Shown: piece by piece, positions 40,846 through 49,266 of the stretch
How the letters are laid out: every line of letters starts with the position of its first letter
Position numbering within the stretch: the first letter of the stretch is position 1
DNA from: Novosphingobium pentaromativorans US6-1
Lineage (GTDB): Bacteria > Pseudomonadota > Alphaproteobacteria > Sphingomonadales > Sphingomonadaceae
Direction of reading: 5' to 3'
DNA: 64,000 nt
Assembly: GCF_000767465.1 (NCBI RefSeq)
Contig: NZ_CP009291.1
Coordinates: forward strand, 2,187,501 to 2,251,500
Notes under the pieces: generated by a model
Seen by the model: the letters and a program-made list of their open reading frames with translations, nothing else
Databases searched by the model: none
What the model was told of the DNA's origin: nothing
Program-made: the position numbers and the translations under genes

Positions 40846-41340
40846 CTACTTCTTCCCGACCGGGATCGACTTCGGCTTCTTCTCGGCCGTGGCCAGCCGC
40901 GGCACCATGACCGTGAGCAGGCCCTTGTCGAGATGCGCGCTCGCCTTGTCGGCATCGGCCTCGAACGGCAGGGCCAGCCGGCGCAGGAAGGTGCCCTGCG
41001 TGCGCTCGACGAGATGATAGTGCTTCTTCTCGTCCTTTTCCTCGCGCTCGTCCTTGTGCTCGGCCCGGATGGTCATGACGCCGTCCTCGATATCGAGCGA
41101 GACGTCCTTCTCATCGAAGCCCGGCAACTCCGCTGTCAGTTCCAGCCCGGCCTCGGTCTCCGCAACATCGACCTTGGGGACGAGAAAACCCGATTTGCCA
41201 TTGCCGAACGTCGAGGGAATGCCCTGCCCGAAGTCCTCGAGCAATCGGTCGATCTCCTGACGGAAGCCCGAAAACGGATCGTAACCACTCCGGCCCAGCG
41301 CACCGCGCCCGAATGGGATGAGGGAACGAAATTCAGCCAT
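40846..41340 (-). CDS. Hsp20/alpha-crystallin small heat-shock protein
   Basis: The 164-residue chaperone has a central alpha-crystallin domain (PKVDVAETEAGLELTAELPG to about residue 150) with the GxLxV-type motif GLLTVMV. It binds unfolding proteins for later DnaK/ClpB rescue. A strong site AAGGAGAGAGG precedes the ATG on the minus strand. It converges with the spermidine-synthase-like gene. I could not identify a heat-shock promoter with confidence. Confidence 0.93.
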   Translation of the reverse strand: MAEFRSLIPFGRGALGRSGYDPFSGFRQEIDRLLEDFGQGIPSTFGNGKSGFLVPKVDVAETEAGLELTAELPGFDEKDVSLDIEDGVMTIRAEHKDEREEKDEKKHYHLVERTQGTFLRRLALPFEADADKASAHLDKGLLTVMVPRLATAEKKPKSIPVGKK

Positions 41341-41414
41341 TGCCTCTCTCCTTTCTGGTGAGAAACAAGTCCCTCAACGGCTGCCCGATTGCATTGATTG
41401 CGGTCAAACGACGC

Positions 41415-41450
41415 GCAAAAGAAGCCCACCTGCCGTCAATGCCGGCAGGT
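41415..41450 (-). terminator. Terminator after the 42-residue minus-strand gene
   Basis: On the minus strand ACCTGCCG/CGGCAGGT (41428-41435, 41443-41450) forms a perfect 8-pair stem around a 7-base loop, followed by GGGCTTCTTTT. It begins 11 bases after the stop at 41461, supporting transcription of that small gene. Confidence 0.7.
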
Positions 41451-41460
41451 AATCAGGTCG

Positions 41461-41589
41461 TCAGAAGGGAAGCGGCGCCTTGGCCAGGATCAGCGCGAGG
41501 GCGCAACCGGCGACGATGGCCGTGCGCAGCACTCCCGGGGCGCGGTTCGGGCGCTGGATGGTCCGGGCAAGAGCAATGACTTGAGCCAT
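41461..41589 (-). CDS. Small hydrophobic protein, 42 residues
   Basis: The frame from ATG 41589 to TGA 41461 encodes MAQVIALARTIQRP, then a membrane-like segment (about 21-36, LRTAIVAGCALALILAK). It has a basic cytoplasmic-looking start and one span. A good terminator follows 11 bases downstream. No strong ribosome site is visible. Function is unknown. Confidence 0.45.
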   Translation of the reverse strand: MAQVIALARTIQRPNRAPGVLRTAIVAGCALALILAKAPLPF

Positions 41590-41644
41590 GCCGCGTAGAT
41601 TGCGCCGCGGACTCTTACCAATTCGTTAAAATCCACATCAATCG

Positions 41645-41682
41645 CTTCGTCGCAGCGCTGCGCCGCGCAGCCTGCGACGAAG
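41645..41682. repeat. 38-base near-perfect hairpin beside aguA
   Basis: CTTCGTCGCAG (41645-41655) pairs with CTGCGACGAAG (41672-41682); inside, GCTGCG pairs with CGCAGC around a CCG loop. The stem has 17 pairs and one unpaired base. It lies 24 bases after the aguA stop but lacks a T tract on either strand. It could be a REP-type element or a strong transcript-stabilising or Rho-assisted structure. Confidence 0.6.
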
Positions 41683-41705
41683 GGACAATGTCAGGACTGC
41701 ACAAG

Positions 41706-42689
41706 TCAGGGACGGGAGGGCATCTGCTGGCTGGAACAGTGGAACGAGCCGCCGCCTGCCAGCACGGCATCGGCAAGGATGCCCACGGTATCGCGATCGG
41801 GGAAGAGCTGCGCGATCGCATCGATGCCGTCGTCGTCGTGCTCGGTTCCGTAGATCGGCACCACCACCAGCTTGGAGGTGATGGCAAAGTTCATGTAGCT
41901 GGCAGGTTCGATCCGCCCGTCGGTTTCGACCCGGCCCGGCGAGGGCACTTCGCGCACCTCGATGCCCATGGCCTCGGCGCGCGCCCTGGCATCGGCATAG
42001 ATATGCGCGTTGGGATCGTCCGCGCCGGTCGCGCGCGGCAGGGCCAGCACCCCGGGCGCGACGAAGCGCGCGAGGTTGTCGACATGGCCGTCGGTGTGAT
42101 CGTTGATCAGCCCTTCGCCCAGCCACAGCACGCGGTCGTAGCCGAGGTCGCGCTGGAGCCGGGTTTCAAGATCGTTGCGGGTCAGCGATGGATTGCGGTT
42201 GGGATTGAGCAGGCACTGCTCGGTCGTGGCGACGAGGCCGGTGCCGTCCCCGTCGAGCGCGCCGCCCTCGAGAATCCAGTCCGCCGTCTCGACGGGCAGG
42301 CCGGCATCGCGCGCCAGTTCCGCGCCGATTTCCTGATCGCCGTCCATCAGGTACTTGCCGCCCCAGCCGTTGAAGCCGAAGCGCATGGCCTTGCGCTCGC
42401 CCGCCTCGTCCATGACCACCAGCGGACCGGTGTCACGCAGCCAGACGTCGCCGTAGCGCCGCATCTCCAGCTTGACGCTTGCAGAGCACAGCGCCGCCGC
42501 GCGGGCGGCATTGGCCTCGTCCCGCACGATTAGGCGTACTTCCTGCCCGGAATCGGCCACGGCACTCGCGAAGCGGGCCATCTGCTCCTGCGCGGCGCCC
42601 AGGAAGCCCGGCCACTCGACCGGATCATGGGGAAAGCCGATCCAGATCCAGTCCTGGGGATGCCACTCCGGCGGCAATTGGAACGTCAA
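41706..42689 (-). CDS. aguA: Agmatine deiminase (TTG start)
   Basis: This protein of about 327 residues belongs to the agmatine deiminase/bacterial peptidylarginine deiminase family, converting agmatine to N-carbamoylputrescine. The catalytic Cys318 is in GGGSFHCSSQQ, with the Asp/Glu region ILEGGALDGDG and HTDGHVD. The start is the TTG at 42689: AAGGAGG lies 8 bases upstream and homologous proteins begin near TFQLPPEW. A GTG farther up lacks this support. No aguB partner is in the window. The ribosome site lies in the tail of a broken M28 peptidase gene. Confidence 0.9.
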   Translation of the reverse strand: MTFQLPPEWHPQDWIWIGFPHDPVEWPGFLGAAQEQMARFASAVADSGQEVRLIVRDEANAARAAALCSASVKLEMRRYGDVWLRDTGPLVVMDEAGERKAMRFGFNGWGGKYLMDGDQEIGAELARDAGLPVETADWILEGGALDGDGTGLVATTEQCLLNPNRNPSLTRNDLETRLQRDLGYDRVLWLGEGLINDHTDGHVDNLARFVAPGVLALPRATGADDPNAHIYADARARAEAMGIEVREVPSPGRVETDGRIEPASYMNFAITSKLVVVPIYGTEHDDDGIDAIAQLFPDRDTVGILADAVLAGGGSFHCSSQQMPSRP

Positions 42690-42690
42690 G

Positions 42691-43063
42691 TCAGCAGCCT
42701 CCTTCGGGAGCACAGGATTTGTCACGGATGGCGCGGAACTCGTCGCCCTCGCGCCAAGTGGCGCCACCAGTCGCCATCGGCGAGGTCGCGGCCAAGCGCG
42801 TAGTAGAGGTCGACGTCCTGGACAATCCCGTTACAGTTTCAGCTGTCCAAATATTCGCCGCTGGATGCGCGGCCTTCGAATTCGTCGGAGGCAAGGTTCT
42901 TTGCCATAGCCTTCATCGTATCTACCGAAATCTGCGGACTGGCTGCCGGGGCCGTCTCTTCGGGGGGCGGCAGCGCGGTGCCCTTGGGCATGTCCGGACC
43001 GGAATAGGGCGTGCTGCAGGCGCTGAGCGCCAGCGCGGCGAGAATAAAGACTCTCTGCTTCAA
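42691..43063 (-). pseudogene. Internally deleted M28-family peptidase lipoprotein gene
   Basis: Read on the minus strand, the piece starts with a TTG (43063), a GAGGT site and a lipoprotein-type signal (FILAALALSACS). It continues to ISVDTMKAMAKNLASDEFEGR, typical of the start of secreted M28 aminopeptidases, and stops at a TGA by 42839. The same frame then reads QDVDLYYALGRDLADGDWW, and after a one-base shift WREGDEFRAIRDKS, both characteristic of the C-terminus of that family. The middle, probably around 400 or more residues including the zinc site, is missing. The remnant ends just before aguA. Confidence 0.72.
42698..42704 (-). promoter_or_regulatory. aguA: Strong ribosome binding site that fixes the aguA start
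   Basis: AAGGAGG on the minus strand is 8 bases before the TTG at 42689. It overlaps the last codons of the dead peptidase gene, which suggests the two genes were once translationally adjacent. Confidence 0.8.
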
Positions 43064-43210
43064 GATTGCGACCTCTGGGTGCTTGGGGGGATGGCGAACA
43101 AGTGCCAGACCGGCATGGCTTTCACAAGCAGGCGCCTGCGCCATGAACCGATCGGCCATGTCGCGCCGGGCACACTTGCCCTCGGCGCGGGCAGCAGGCA
43201 GGGATGGGAC

Positions 43211-45922
43211 ATGACAGTCGACTGGACCGGAGCGATCGATCGCGCCCGCGCGCATGCCCCCTACTTGTCCGGGGCCCTCGACCGCTTGCCGGAACTGACC
43301 GAAATCCTTGCCTCCGGAGACGGCGCGGGGGCTCTGGCCTGGGCCAAGGCGGCCGGCGATGGCATCGCCGATGTCGGTGTAGCGCTGCGCCGCGAGAAGC
43401 AGGCCCTCGCCCTCGCCCTCGCCATCGGCGATCTTGCCGGAGCATTTCCACTGCTGCAGGTGACGGGCGAATTGTCCGCCTTTGCCGACCGGGCGCTGGA
43501 TGCGGCGATCGCCGAGGGCATCCGCCGCCGCGCGCCCGACGCGCAGCCGGCCGGGTTCCTCGCGCTGGCGCTGGGCAAGCACGGTGCGGGCGAGCTCAAT
43601 TACAGCTCGGACATCGACCCGATCCTCCTGTTCGATCCCGAACTGCTGCCCCGGCGCGAGCGCGACGAACCGGGCGAGGCGGCCCAGCGCGTCGCCCGCG
43701 CAGTGGTCGAGACGCTCGCGAAGGTGACTCAGGACGGTTATGTCTTCCGCGTCGACCTGCGCCTGCGTCCGGCCTCGGAAGTAAGCCCGCTGGCCATCTC
43801 CATCGATGCAGCGCTGACCCATTACGAATCCTCGGCGCTGGCATGGGAGCGCGCCGCCTTCATCCGCGCCCGCGCCTGTGCCGGCGACATCGCTGCCGGG
43901 GAGGCCTTCCTTGCCGCGATCCGGCCGTTCGTGTGGCGCAAGAGCCTCGACTTCGGGGCCATCGCCGAGATCGGGCGCCTTACGACGCAGATTCGCGCCA
44001 ATGCCCGCGGCGGCCCAGTGGTCGGGCCCGGTTTCGACCTCAAGAAGGGCCGGGGCGGCATTCGCGAGGTGGAGTTCTACGCCCAGACCCACCAGATGAT
44101 CCACGGGGGCCGCAATCCGCAACTGCGCCTGCGAGGCACCCGCGAAACGCTGGTCGCGCTGGCCAATGCCGGACTGGTTCCGGCCGAAGAAGCGCGAATC
44201 CTCGGCGAATGCTACGACCGGCTGCGCACCGTCGAACACCGCCTGCAGATGGTGCTCGACCAGCAAACCCACAGCCTGCCGGTCAAGCCGGAAGCCCTAG
44301 ACGAAGTGGCCCGGCTCGACGGACTGCCGGACGGGCAGGCGCTCATCGCGGAACTGACGCAGATCACCGAGACGGTGGGCGAACGCTATGACGCGCTGAT
44401 AATGGACAATACGCCCGAAGGCCCTTCGACCAGCGTCGCAGTACCCGAGCAGCGCAGCCTGGTCGAAAGGCTGGAAGAGATGGGCTTTGCCGATCCGGCA
44501 GCGCTCGTCGAGCGGATTGCCGGATGGCAGTCGGGCCGGATGCGCGCCTTGCGCAGCGATGCCGCGCGCAATGCCTTCGAGGCGATCCAGGAAGACCTGC
44601 TCGCCGCGCTGGCCGCCGCTCCCGAACCCGAACGCGCCCTGCTGCGCTGGGAACAGCTGCTCAACAACCTGCCGACCGCGATCAACCTGTTCCGCCTGCT
44701 GGAAGCCCGGCCCGCGCTGCTGCAGCGCCTTGCCCGCATCCTCTCGCTGGCCCCGCCGCTGGCCAATGCCCTGACGCGCCGGGCCGACCTGCTCGATCCA
44801 CTGATCGATTCCAGCGCCTTCGAACTGCCGGGCGATGTCGAGACGCTGATCGCGCAGTTTTCCCGGTTCGAGCCGGACGACGACTATGAACGGATCCTCG
44901 ACACCGTGCGACGCAAGGTGGGTGAGAAGCGATTTGCGCTGGGGGTCCAGCTGATCGAAGGGGTAAACGACCCGATCGCGATCGGCCACGGCCTTGCCCG
45001 GATCGCGGAAGCGGCCATCCATGTCCTCACCCGCGCCGCGATAGAGGAATTCGAGCAGACTCACGGCAAGGTTGCCGGCAGCGAACTGCTCGTCCTCGGC
45101 CTGGGCCGCATGGGCGGCGGCGTCCTGACCTATGCCTCCGACCTCGACCTCGTATTCCTGTTCAGCGGCGATTTTTCGCTGGAATCGGACGGGGAGCGGC
45201 CGCTCGGCGCGACACGGTACTACAATCGCCTGTGCCAGCGGGTGATCGCCGCGCTTTCCGTGCCGACCGCCGAAGGCGCGCTTTACGAGGTCGACACGCG
45301 GCTGCGCCCCTCCGGCGCGCAAGGCCCGCCGGCAGCCAGCCTCGACAGCTTTGCACGCTATCAGGAAGAGCAGGCCTGGACCTGGGAGCACATGGCCCTG
45401 TGCCGCGCACGGGCATTGTTCGGTTCCGCCACAGGGCGCAGCGAAATCGACGCGCTTGTCCATGACGTGCTGACACGCCCGCGCGACCCCGAAAAGCTGC
45501 GCAGCGACGTGCTGGAAATGCGCGAAACGATGGCCCAGCACAAACCCGGCAAGGGCCCGCTTGACGTCAAGCTGTCACGCGGGGGGCTCGTCGACCTCGA
45601 ATTCCTCGTCCATTTCACCCAGCTGCGCGAAGGCAAGGGGCTGGTTTACGACTTGCGCGAGGCCATCGTGCAACTGGCGGACGCAGGCCTGCTGCCGGCG
45701 GACCTGATCGCGGCGCACGATGTGCTCACCCGCTTCCTGGTCGCCGCCCGCCTGCTGGCACCGGATTCGCAGGTACCGGTAGAGGCCGCATGCATGGCGC
45801 TCGTGCGCGCTTGCGGCTATGGGGCGTGGGACGAACTCGAAACGGCGCTGGGCCAGGCGCGGACGCAAGTCGCACAGGCCTGGCAGGCCGCTTTTGGCGA
45901 AACACTGGAGACTGACAGATGA
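43211..45922 (+). CDS. glnE: Bifunctional glutamine synthetase adenylyltransferase/deadenylase
   Basis: This 903-residue protein adenylylates and deadenylylates glutamine synthetase in response to PII and glutamine. Two nucleotidyltransferase domains are visible: GKHGAGELNYSSDID at 122-136 (deadenylylation half) and GLGRMGGGVLTYASDLD near 630-646 (adenylylation half). The start at 43211 (MTVDW) follows AGGGATGGGAC. Its stop overlaps bcp by 4 bases. Confidence 0.95.
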   Translation: MTVDWTGAIDRARAHAPYLSGALDRLPELTEILASGDGAGALAWAKAAGDGIADVGVALRREKQALALALAIGDLAGAFPLLQVTGELSAFADRALDAAIAEGIRRRAPDAQPAGFLALALGKHGAGELNYSSDIDPILLFDPELLPRRERDEPGEAAQRVARAVVETLAKVTQDGYVFRVDLRLRPASEVSPLAISIDAALTHYESSALAWERAAFIRARACAGDIAAGEAFLAAIRPFVWRKSLDFGAIAEIGRLTTQIRANARGGPVVGPGFDLKKGRGGIREVEFYAQTHQMIHGGRNPQLRLRGTRETLVALANAGLVPAEEARILGECYDRLRTVEHRLQMVLDQQTHSLPVKPEALDEVARLDGLPDGQALIAELTQITETVGERYDALIMDNTPEGPSTSVAVPEQRSLVERLEEMGFADPAALVERIAGWQSGRMRALRSDAARNAFEAIQEDLLAALAAAPEPERALLRWEQLLNNLPTAINLFRLLEARPALLQRLARILSLAPPLANALTRRADLLDPLIDSSAFELPGDVETLIAQFSRFEPDDDYERILDTVRRKVGEKRFALGVQLIEGVNDPIAIGHGLARIAEAAIHVLTRAAIEEFEQTHGKVAGSELLVLGLGRMGGGVLTYASDLDLVFLFSGDFSLESDGERPLGATRYYNRLCQRVIAALSVPTAEGALYEVDTRLRPSGAQGPPAASLDSFARYQEEQAWTWEHMALCRARALFGSATGRSEIDALVHDVLTRPRDPEKLRSDVLEMRETMAQHKPGKGPLDVKLSRGGLVDLEFLVHFTQLREGKGLVYDLREAIVQLADAGLLPADLIAAHDVLTRFLVAARLLAPDSQVPVEAACMALVRACGYGAWDELETALGQARTQVAQAWQAAFGETLETDR

Positions 45923-46392
45923 GCACCCGCCCCGGCGTCGGCGACGCCTTTCCCGACATCGCCATGGAAACCCCGGATGGCGGCAGCGTGAAAGCCTCGG
46001 ATTTCGCCGGCCAAAAGCTCGTCGTGTTCTTCTATCCCAAGGACAACACCCCCGGCTGCACGACCGAGAACATCGAGTTCTCGGCGGCCAAGCCCGAATT
46101 CGACAAGGCAGGCGTCGCGCTGCTGGGCGTAAGCAAGGACTCGGCCAAGAAGCACCAGAACTTCATTGCCAAGCACGACCTCACCGCCCCCCTGGCAACC
46201 GATGCCGAGGAAAACGGCCTGTCCGACGCGCTCGGCATCTGGACCGAAAAGCAGAACTACGGCCGCACCTACATGGGCATGGTCCGCACGACCTACCTCG
46301 TCGGCCCGGACGGCAAGATCGCCAGGGTCTGGGACAAGGTGAAGGTCAAGGGCCACGTCGAGGCCGTACTGGAGGCCGCGAAGGCACTTTAG
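45919..46392 (+). CDS. bcp: Bcp-type thiol peroxidase
   Basis: This 157-residue peroxiredoxin of the BCP/PrxQ class reduces peroxides through the Cys in TPGCTTE (about 45). The second Cys found five residues later in two-Cys BCPs is absent (CTTENIEFS), so it probably works as a one-Cys form. It is coupled to glnE by ATGA and followed closely by a DUF455 gene. Confidence 0.93.
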   Translation: MSTRPGVGDAFPDIAMETPDGGSVKASDFAGQKLVVFFYPKDNTPGCTTENIEFSAAKPEFDKAGVALLGVSKDSAKKHQNFIAKHDLTAPLATDAEENGLSDALGIWTEKQNYGRTYMGMVRTTYLVGPDGKIARVWDKVKVKGHVEAVLEAAKAL

Positions 46393-46394
46393 GC

Positions 46395-47186
46395 ATGTCT
46401 GAATCGATTGCGCGCGCGATCCGTTCGGCGCTGCTCGAGCGCGATCCGCGCACCAAGGTCATGGCCGCGCGCAAGGTCGCGCGCGACTGGCGCCTTGGCC
46501 GCCTCGCCTTTGCCTTCGACGTGTCCATGCCCGATGTGCCGGGACGCCCGGATGCGCCCGAACTGCTGCCGCCCAACCGCATGCCCAAGCGCGGCAAGGG
46601 CGGATCGCAGCGCGGGCGAATCGCCCTGTGGCACTCGCTCGCCCATATCGAATTCGTCGCCATCGACCTTGCGCTCGACATCGTCGGGCGCTTCGGCGGC
46701 GAGATGGGCGAACCGTTCGTCAGCGATTTCCTGTCCGTCGCCGCCGACGAGGCGATGCACTTTGCGCTCATCGAACGGCACCTGCACACGCTGGGCAGCC
46801 ACTATGGCGACCTGCCCGCTCACAACGGCCTGTGGGACGCCGCCTACGAGACGCGTCATGACGTCGCCGCAAGGCTGGCGGTCGTGCCAATGGTGCTCGA
46901 AGCGCGCGGTCTGGACGTCACACCGGCAACGCTGGAGCGCGTCCGCAATGCCGGTGACGAGACCGGCGCAAAGATCCTGAGTCGCATACTTGACGACGAG
47001 ATTCGCCATGTCAGTTTCGGCGCAAAACACTTCGTCGAACGCGCCGAAACGTTAAACGAACCGGTTAACGGATTGTGGAAATCCTTGGTTTCCCGCCACT
47101 TTCGAGGGCTGCCAAAGCCTCCGTTCAACGACTCGGCGCGTCTCGCAGCCGGTTTATCGCGCGATCTTTATGCAGGGGTTGCCTGA
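46395..47186 (+). CDS. DUF455 ferritin-like protein
   Basis: The 263-residue protein belongs to DUF455, a ferritin-like diiron fold related to MiaE. The metal-binding pattern appears as HIEFVAIDLALD, DEAMHFALIERH and DDEIRHVSFG (repeated ExxH). The start at 46395 is two bases after the bcp stop. A redox or tRNA-modifying role is possible but undetermined. Confidence 0.87.
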   Translation: MSESIARAIRSALLERDPRTKVMAARKVARDWRLGRLAFAFDVSMPDVPGRPDAPELLPPNRMPKRGKGGSQRGRIALWHSLAHIEFVAIDLALDIVGRFGGEMGEPFVSDFLSVAADEAMHFALIERHLHTLGSHYGDLPAHNGLWDAAYETRHDVAARLAVVPMVLEARGLDVTPATLERVRNAGDETGAKILSRILDDEIRHVSFGAKHFVERAETLNEPVNGLWKSLVSRHFRGLPKPPFNDSARLAAGLSRDLYAGVA

Positions 47187-47312
47187 GCGCGAACGGTAAG
47201 CATAACTGCAATCCGCGAGACGGCGGGGGGTTCCGACCATCTCCATTTTAACTTTGACCGGGCCGATTTCGTGGCCTGCGTCAGACAAGAAAAGCGTCGC
47301 GTCCAAATATGG

Positions 47313-48062
47313 ATGCCGGCGGACAAAAAGGTATTGCGAGTGGTCGTAACGAAGTCTTTCGCCAAGTTCCGCGCAGTGACCGGTGTCCTGGTTGCAGGCG
47401 GTTTTCTCGTCGCGGCGCATCCCGCGATGGCAAACAGCAGTGCAGCTGCAGCCGACATCTCCGCCCCGCTCCGCGCGTCGCAGTCGGCAAGCCAGTCGGT
47501 CAGCGGCGGCGAGGACGAACAGTTCCGCCAGCTTTTCAGCTCCTGGCAAAATTACGAGGAAACCGGCCTCGCCGTTTCCAAGGCCAAGCCGTCGGTTGCC
47601 AGCGGTGCCAGCATCGCCGCCGTGTCGATCCCTTCGCGCGATCCGCTTGAGCATGAGACCCTGACCAGCAGCTTCGGCATGCGTGAGCACCCGATCCTCG
47701 GTGGCCGCCGCGCTCACAAGGGCGTCGACCTTGCTGCTCCGACCGGCACGCCGATCCACGCCACGGCCGACGGCGTCGTCAGCCGCGCCTCGACTTTCGG
47801 CGGTTACGGCCTGTTCGTCTCGATCGAACACGGCGGTGAACTGCAGACCCGCTATGGCCACATGTCGCGCCTGAACGTTGCCGACGGCCAGGTCGTCCAC
47901 AAGGGCGACGTGATCGGTTACGTCGGCACCACCGGCAATTCGACCGGCCCCCACCTGCACTACGAAGTCCGCGTCGACGGCGTTGCCGTCAACCCGATCC
48001 CGTACATGCAGGGCGACCGCATGGCTGCTGCCGCAGCCGAGAGCGACGCCAAGGGCGGTTGA
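47313..48062 (+). CDS. M23-family metallopeptidase
   Basis: The roughly 249-residue protein has an N-terminal signal or anchor (SFAKFRAVTGVLVAGGFLVAAHPAMA) and a C-terminal LytM domain. The zinc motifs HKGVD and HLHYE are intact, so it is likely an active murein endopeptidase. A Ser/Ala-rich linker precedes the domain. The start is uncertain: 47313 fits the signal; 47271 is open too. Confidence 0.9.
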   Translation: MPADKKVLRVVVTKSFAKFRAVTGVLVAGGFLVAAHPAMANSSAAAADISAPLRASQSASQSVSGGEDEQFRQLFSSWQNYEETGLAVSKAKPSVASGASIAAVSIPSRDPLEHETLTSSFGMREHPILGGRRAHKGVDLAAPTGTPIHATADGVVSRASTFGGYGLFVSIEHGGELQTRYGHMSRLNVADGQVVHKGDVIGYVGTTGNSTGPHLHYEVRVDGVAVNPIPYMQGDRMAAAAAESDAKGG

Positions 48063-48132
48063 TCGGCAAAGGCTTCGCGCTGACCCGCCGCAGCGAAGCA
48101 GGCGGGAAGCGCTTACGGGTTTGGAGAGGAGG

Positions 48133-48160
48133 AGAAGGCGGCCGTCAGGTCGCCTTTTCT
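48133..48160 (+). terminator. Terminator after the M23 peptidase gene
   Basis: AAGGCGGCC (48135-48143) pairs with GGTCGCCTT (48148-48156, one G-U pair) over GTCA and runs into TTTTCT. It separates the M23 gene from the convergent ArsR-type gene. Confidence 0.85.
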
Positions 48161-48193
48161 GATTCTGGAGTGCCGTTCAGGGCCAGGGGCAAG

Positions 48194-48553
48194 TCAGGCG
48201 AGGCGTGCGAAGACCGCCGCGCCGCCGCTTCGCCGGATCGCTCCCTCCCCCCGGGCACGTGCAGCAACCGGCAAGGCCTCGTCGCTGCCGACCAGCGCCG
48301 ACAGACTGTTGCACGCCTGCGCCAGCGCGCCCTGCTCCAGTCCATAGAACACCAGCTTGGCCTCGCGCCTCGAGGTCACCAGCCCGGCTTGCCTCAGGAC
48401 TGAAAGCTGCTGCGACAAGGTGGGCTGCCCGATCCCGGTCGTCGCCTCGATCTCGCCGACATTACGCTCCCCTTCCGCCACTGCAGCAAGGATGGCGTAG
48501 CGCAAGGGATGGGCAATTGCCTTGAGCAGATCGATGGGCGGCTCGCCGGCCAT
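48194..48553 (-). CDS. ArsR-family (BigR/SqrR-like) repressor
   Basis: The 119-residue winged-helix protein is close to BigR/SqrR in its HTH (GIGQPTLSQQLSVLR). BigR-type proteins sense persulfide through a pair of Cys. Here only one Cys (about 81, in LAQACNSL) remains; the first sensor position in the AAVAEGE region is Ala. The ATG at 48553 shares a base with the peroxiredoxin stop (TGATG). It probably represses the divergent sulfide operon. Confidence 0.85.
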   Translation of the reverse strand: MAGEPPIDLLKAIAHPLRYAILAAVAEGERNVGEIEATTGIGQPTLSQQLSVLRQAGLVTSRREAKLVFYGLEQGALAQACNSLSALVGSDEALPVAARARGEGAIRRSGGAAVFARLA

Positions 48554-49188
48554 CACTTCCGCTCCTGCAGGAACCAGCCCATCGGATCGTCGGCCGCAAG
48601 GACCGAATCGAGCGTGGGCTCAGGCTGGGCAAGGAGCGGCTGCCCCGGCATCCAGCCCTCGGGCGGAAGCGCCTGTTCGCGATCCGCGGCCTGGAGGGCG
48701 GCGACGATGCGCAGGATCTCCTCCACCGATCGGCCGATTTCCACCGGATAGCAGATCATGGCGCGCACCACTTGCGCCGGATCGATGACGAAGACCGTGC
48801 GAACGGCGCCGGCATCGTGCGCGTCTTGCGCCACCATGCCATAGGCCCGGCCGATCACCAGAGTTGGATCCTCGACGATCGGGAAGCGCACTTCCTCGCC
48901 GTAACGATCGCGAATCGCGCGCACCCACGCGAAGTGGGCGTAAAGACTGTCGACCGAGAGCGCCATGAGCGCGCAGTCCATCGCCGCGAAACGATCCGCC
49001 GCCCGCGCAAAAGCCACGAATTCCGATGTGCATACCGGGGTAAAATCCGCCGGATGGGAGAAGAACACCAGCCATCGCCCTGCGAAGTCCTTCATCGCAA
49101 CGGGCCCCGCGGTGGTCCGCGCGGTGAAGTTGGGTACCGTGTCGCCGATACGCAGCGGACAACAGTGCGGACGCGTCTCTTCTTCCAT
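48553..49188 (-). CDS. 1-Cys peroxiredoxin (AhpC/Prx6 type)
   Basis: This 211-residue peroxiredoxin has the peroxidatic Cys53 in HPADFTPVCTSEF and the long C-terminal extension of the Prx6 class. It reduces peroxides and possibly hydropersulfides. The start at 49188 (MEEETR) fits. It is cotranscribed with the ArsR gene and diverges from the persulfide dioxygenase. Confidence 0.92.
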   Translation of the reverse strand: MEEETRPHCCPLRIGDTVPNFTARTTAGPVAMKDFAGRWLVFFSHPADFTPVCTSEFVAFARAADRFAAMDCALMALSVDSLYAHFAWVRAIRDRYGEEVRFPIVEDPTLVIGRAYGMVAQDAHDAGAVRTVFVIDPAQVVRAMICYPVEIGRSVEEILRIVAALQAADREQALPPEGWMPGQPLLAQPEPTLDSVLAADDPMGWFLQERK

Positions 49189-49215
49189 GCCTTGCTCACT
49201 ATCCCGATTGCCTGC

Positions 49216-49244
49216 TTGACGCAACTTAATTACATAATTACATA
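49216..49244 (+). promoter_or_regulatory. Promoter and tandem AT-rich operator of the sulfide operon
   Basis: TTGACG (49216-49221) and TACATA (49239-49244) are spaced by 17 bases, a textbook sigma-70 promoter just upstream of blh. The -10 overlaps a tandem AATTACAT repeat (49228-49235, 49236-49243) containing TAATTA-CA-TAATTA. BigR operators in other alphaproteobacteria are AT-rich like this. The 78-base gap also holds the peroxiredoxin promoter. Confidence 0.72.
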
Positions 49245-49266
49245 AACTGAAAATCGGAGAATCGCA

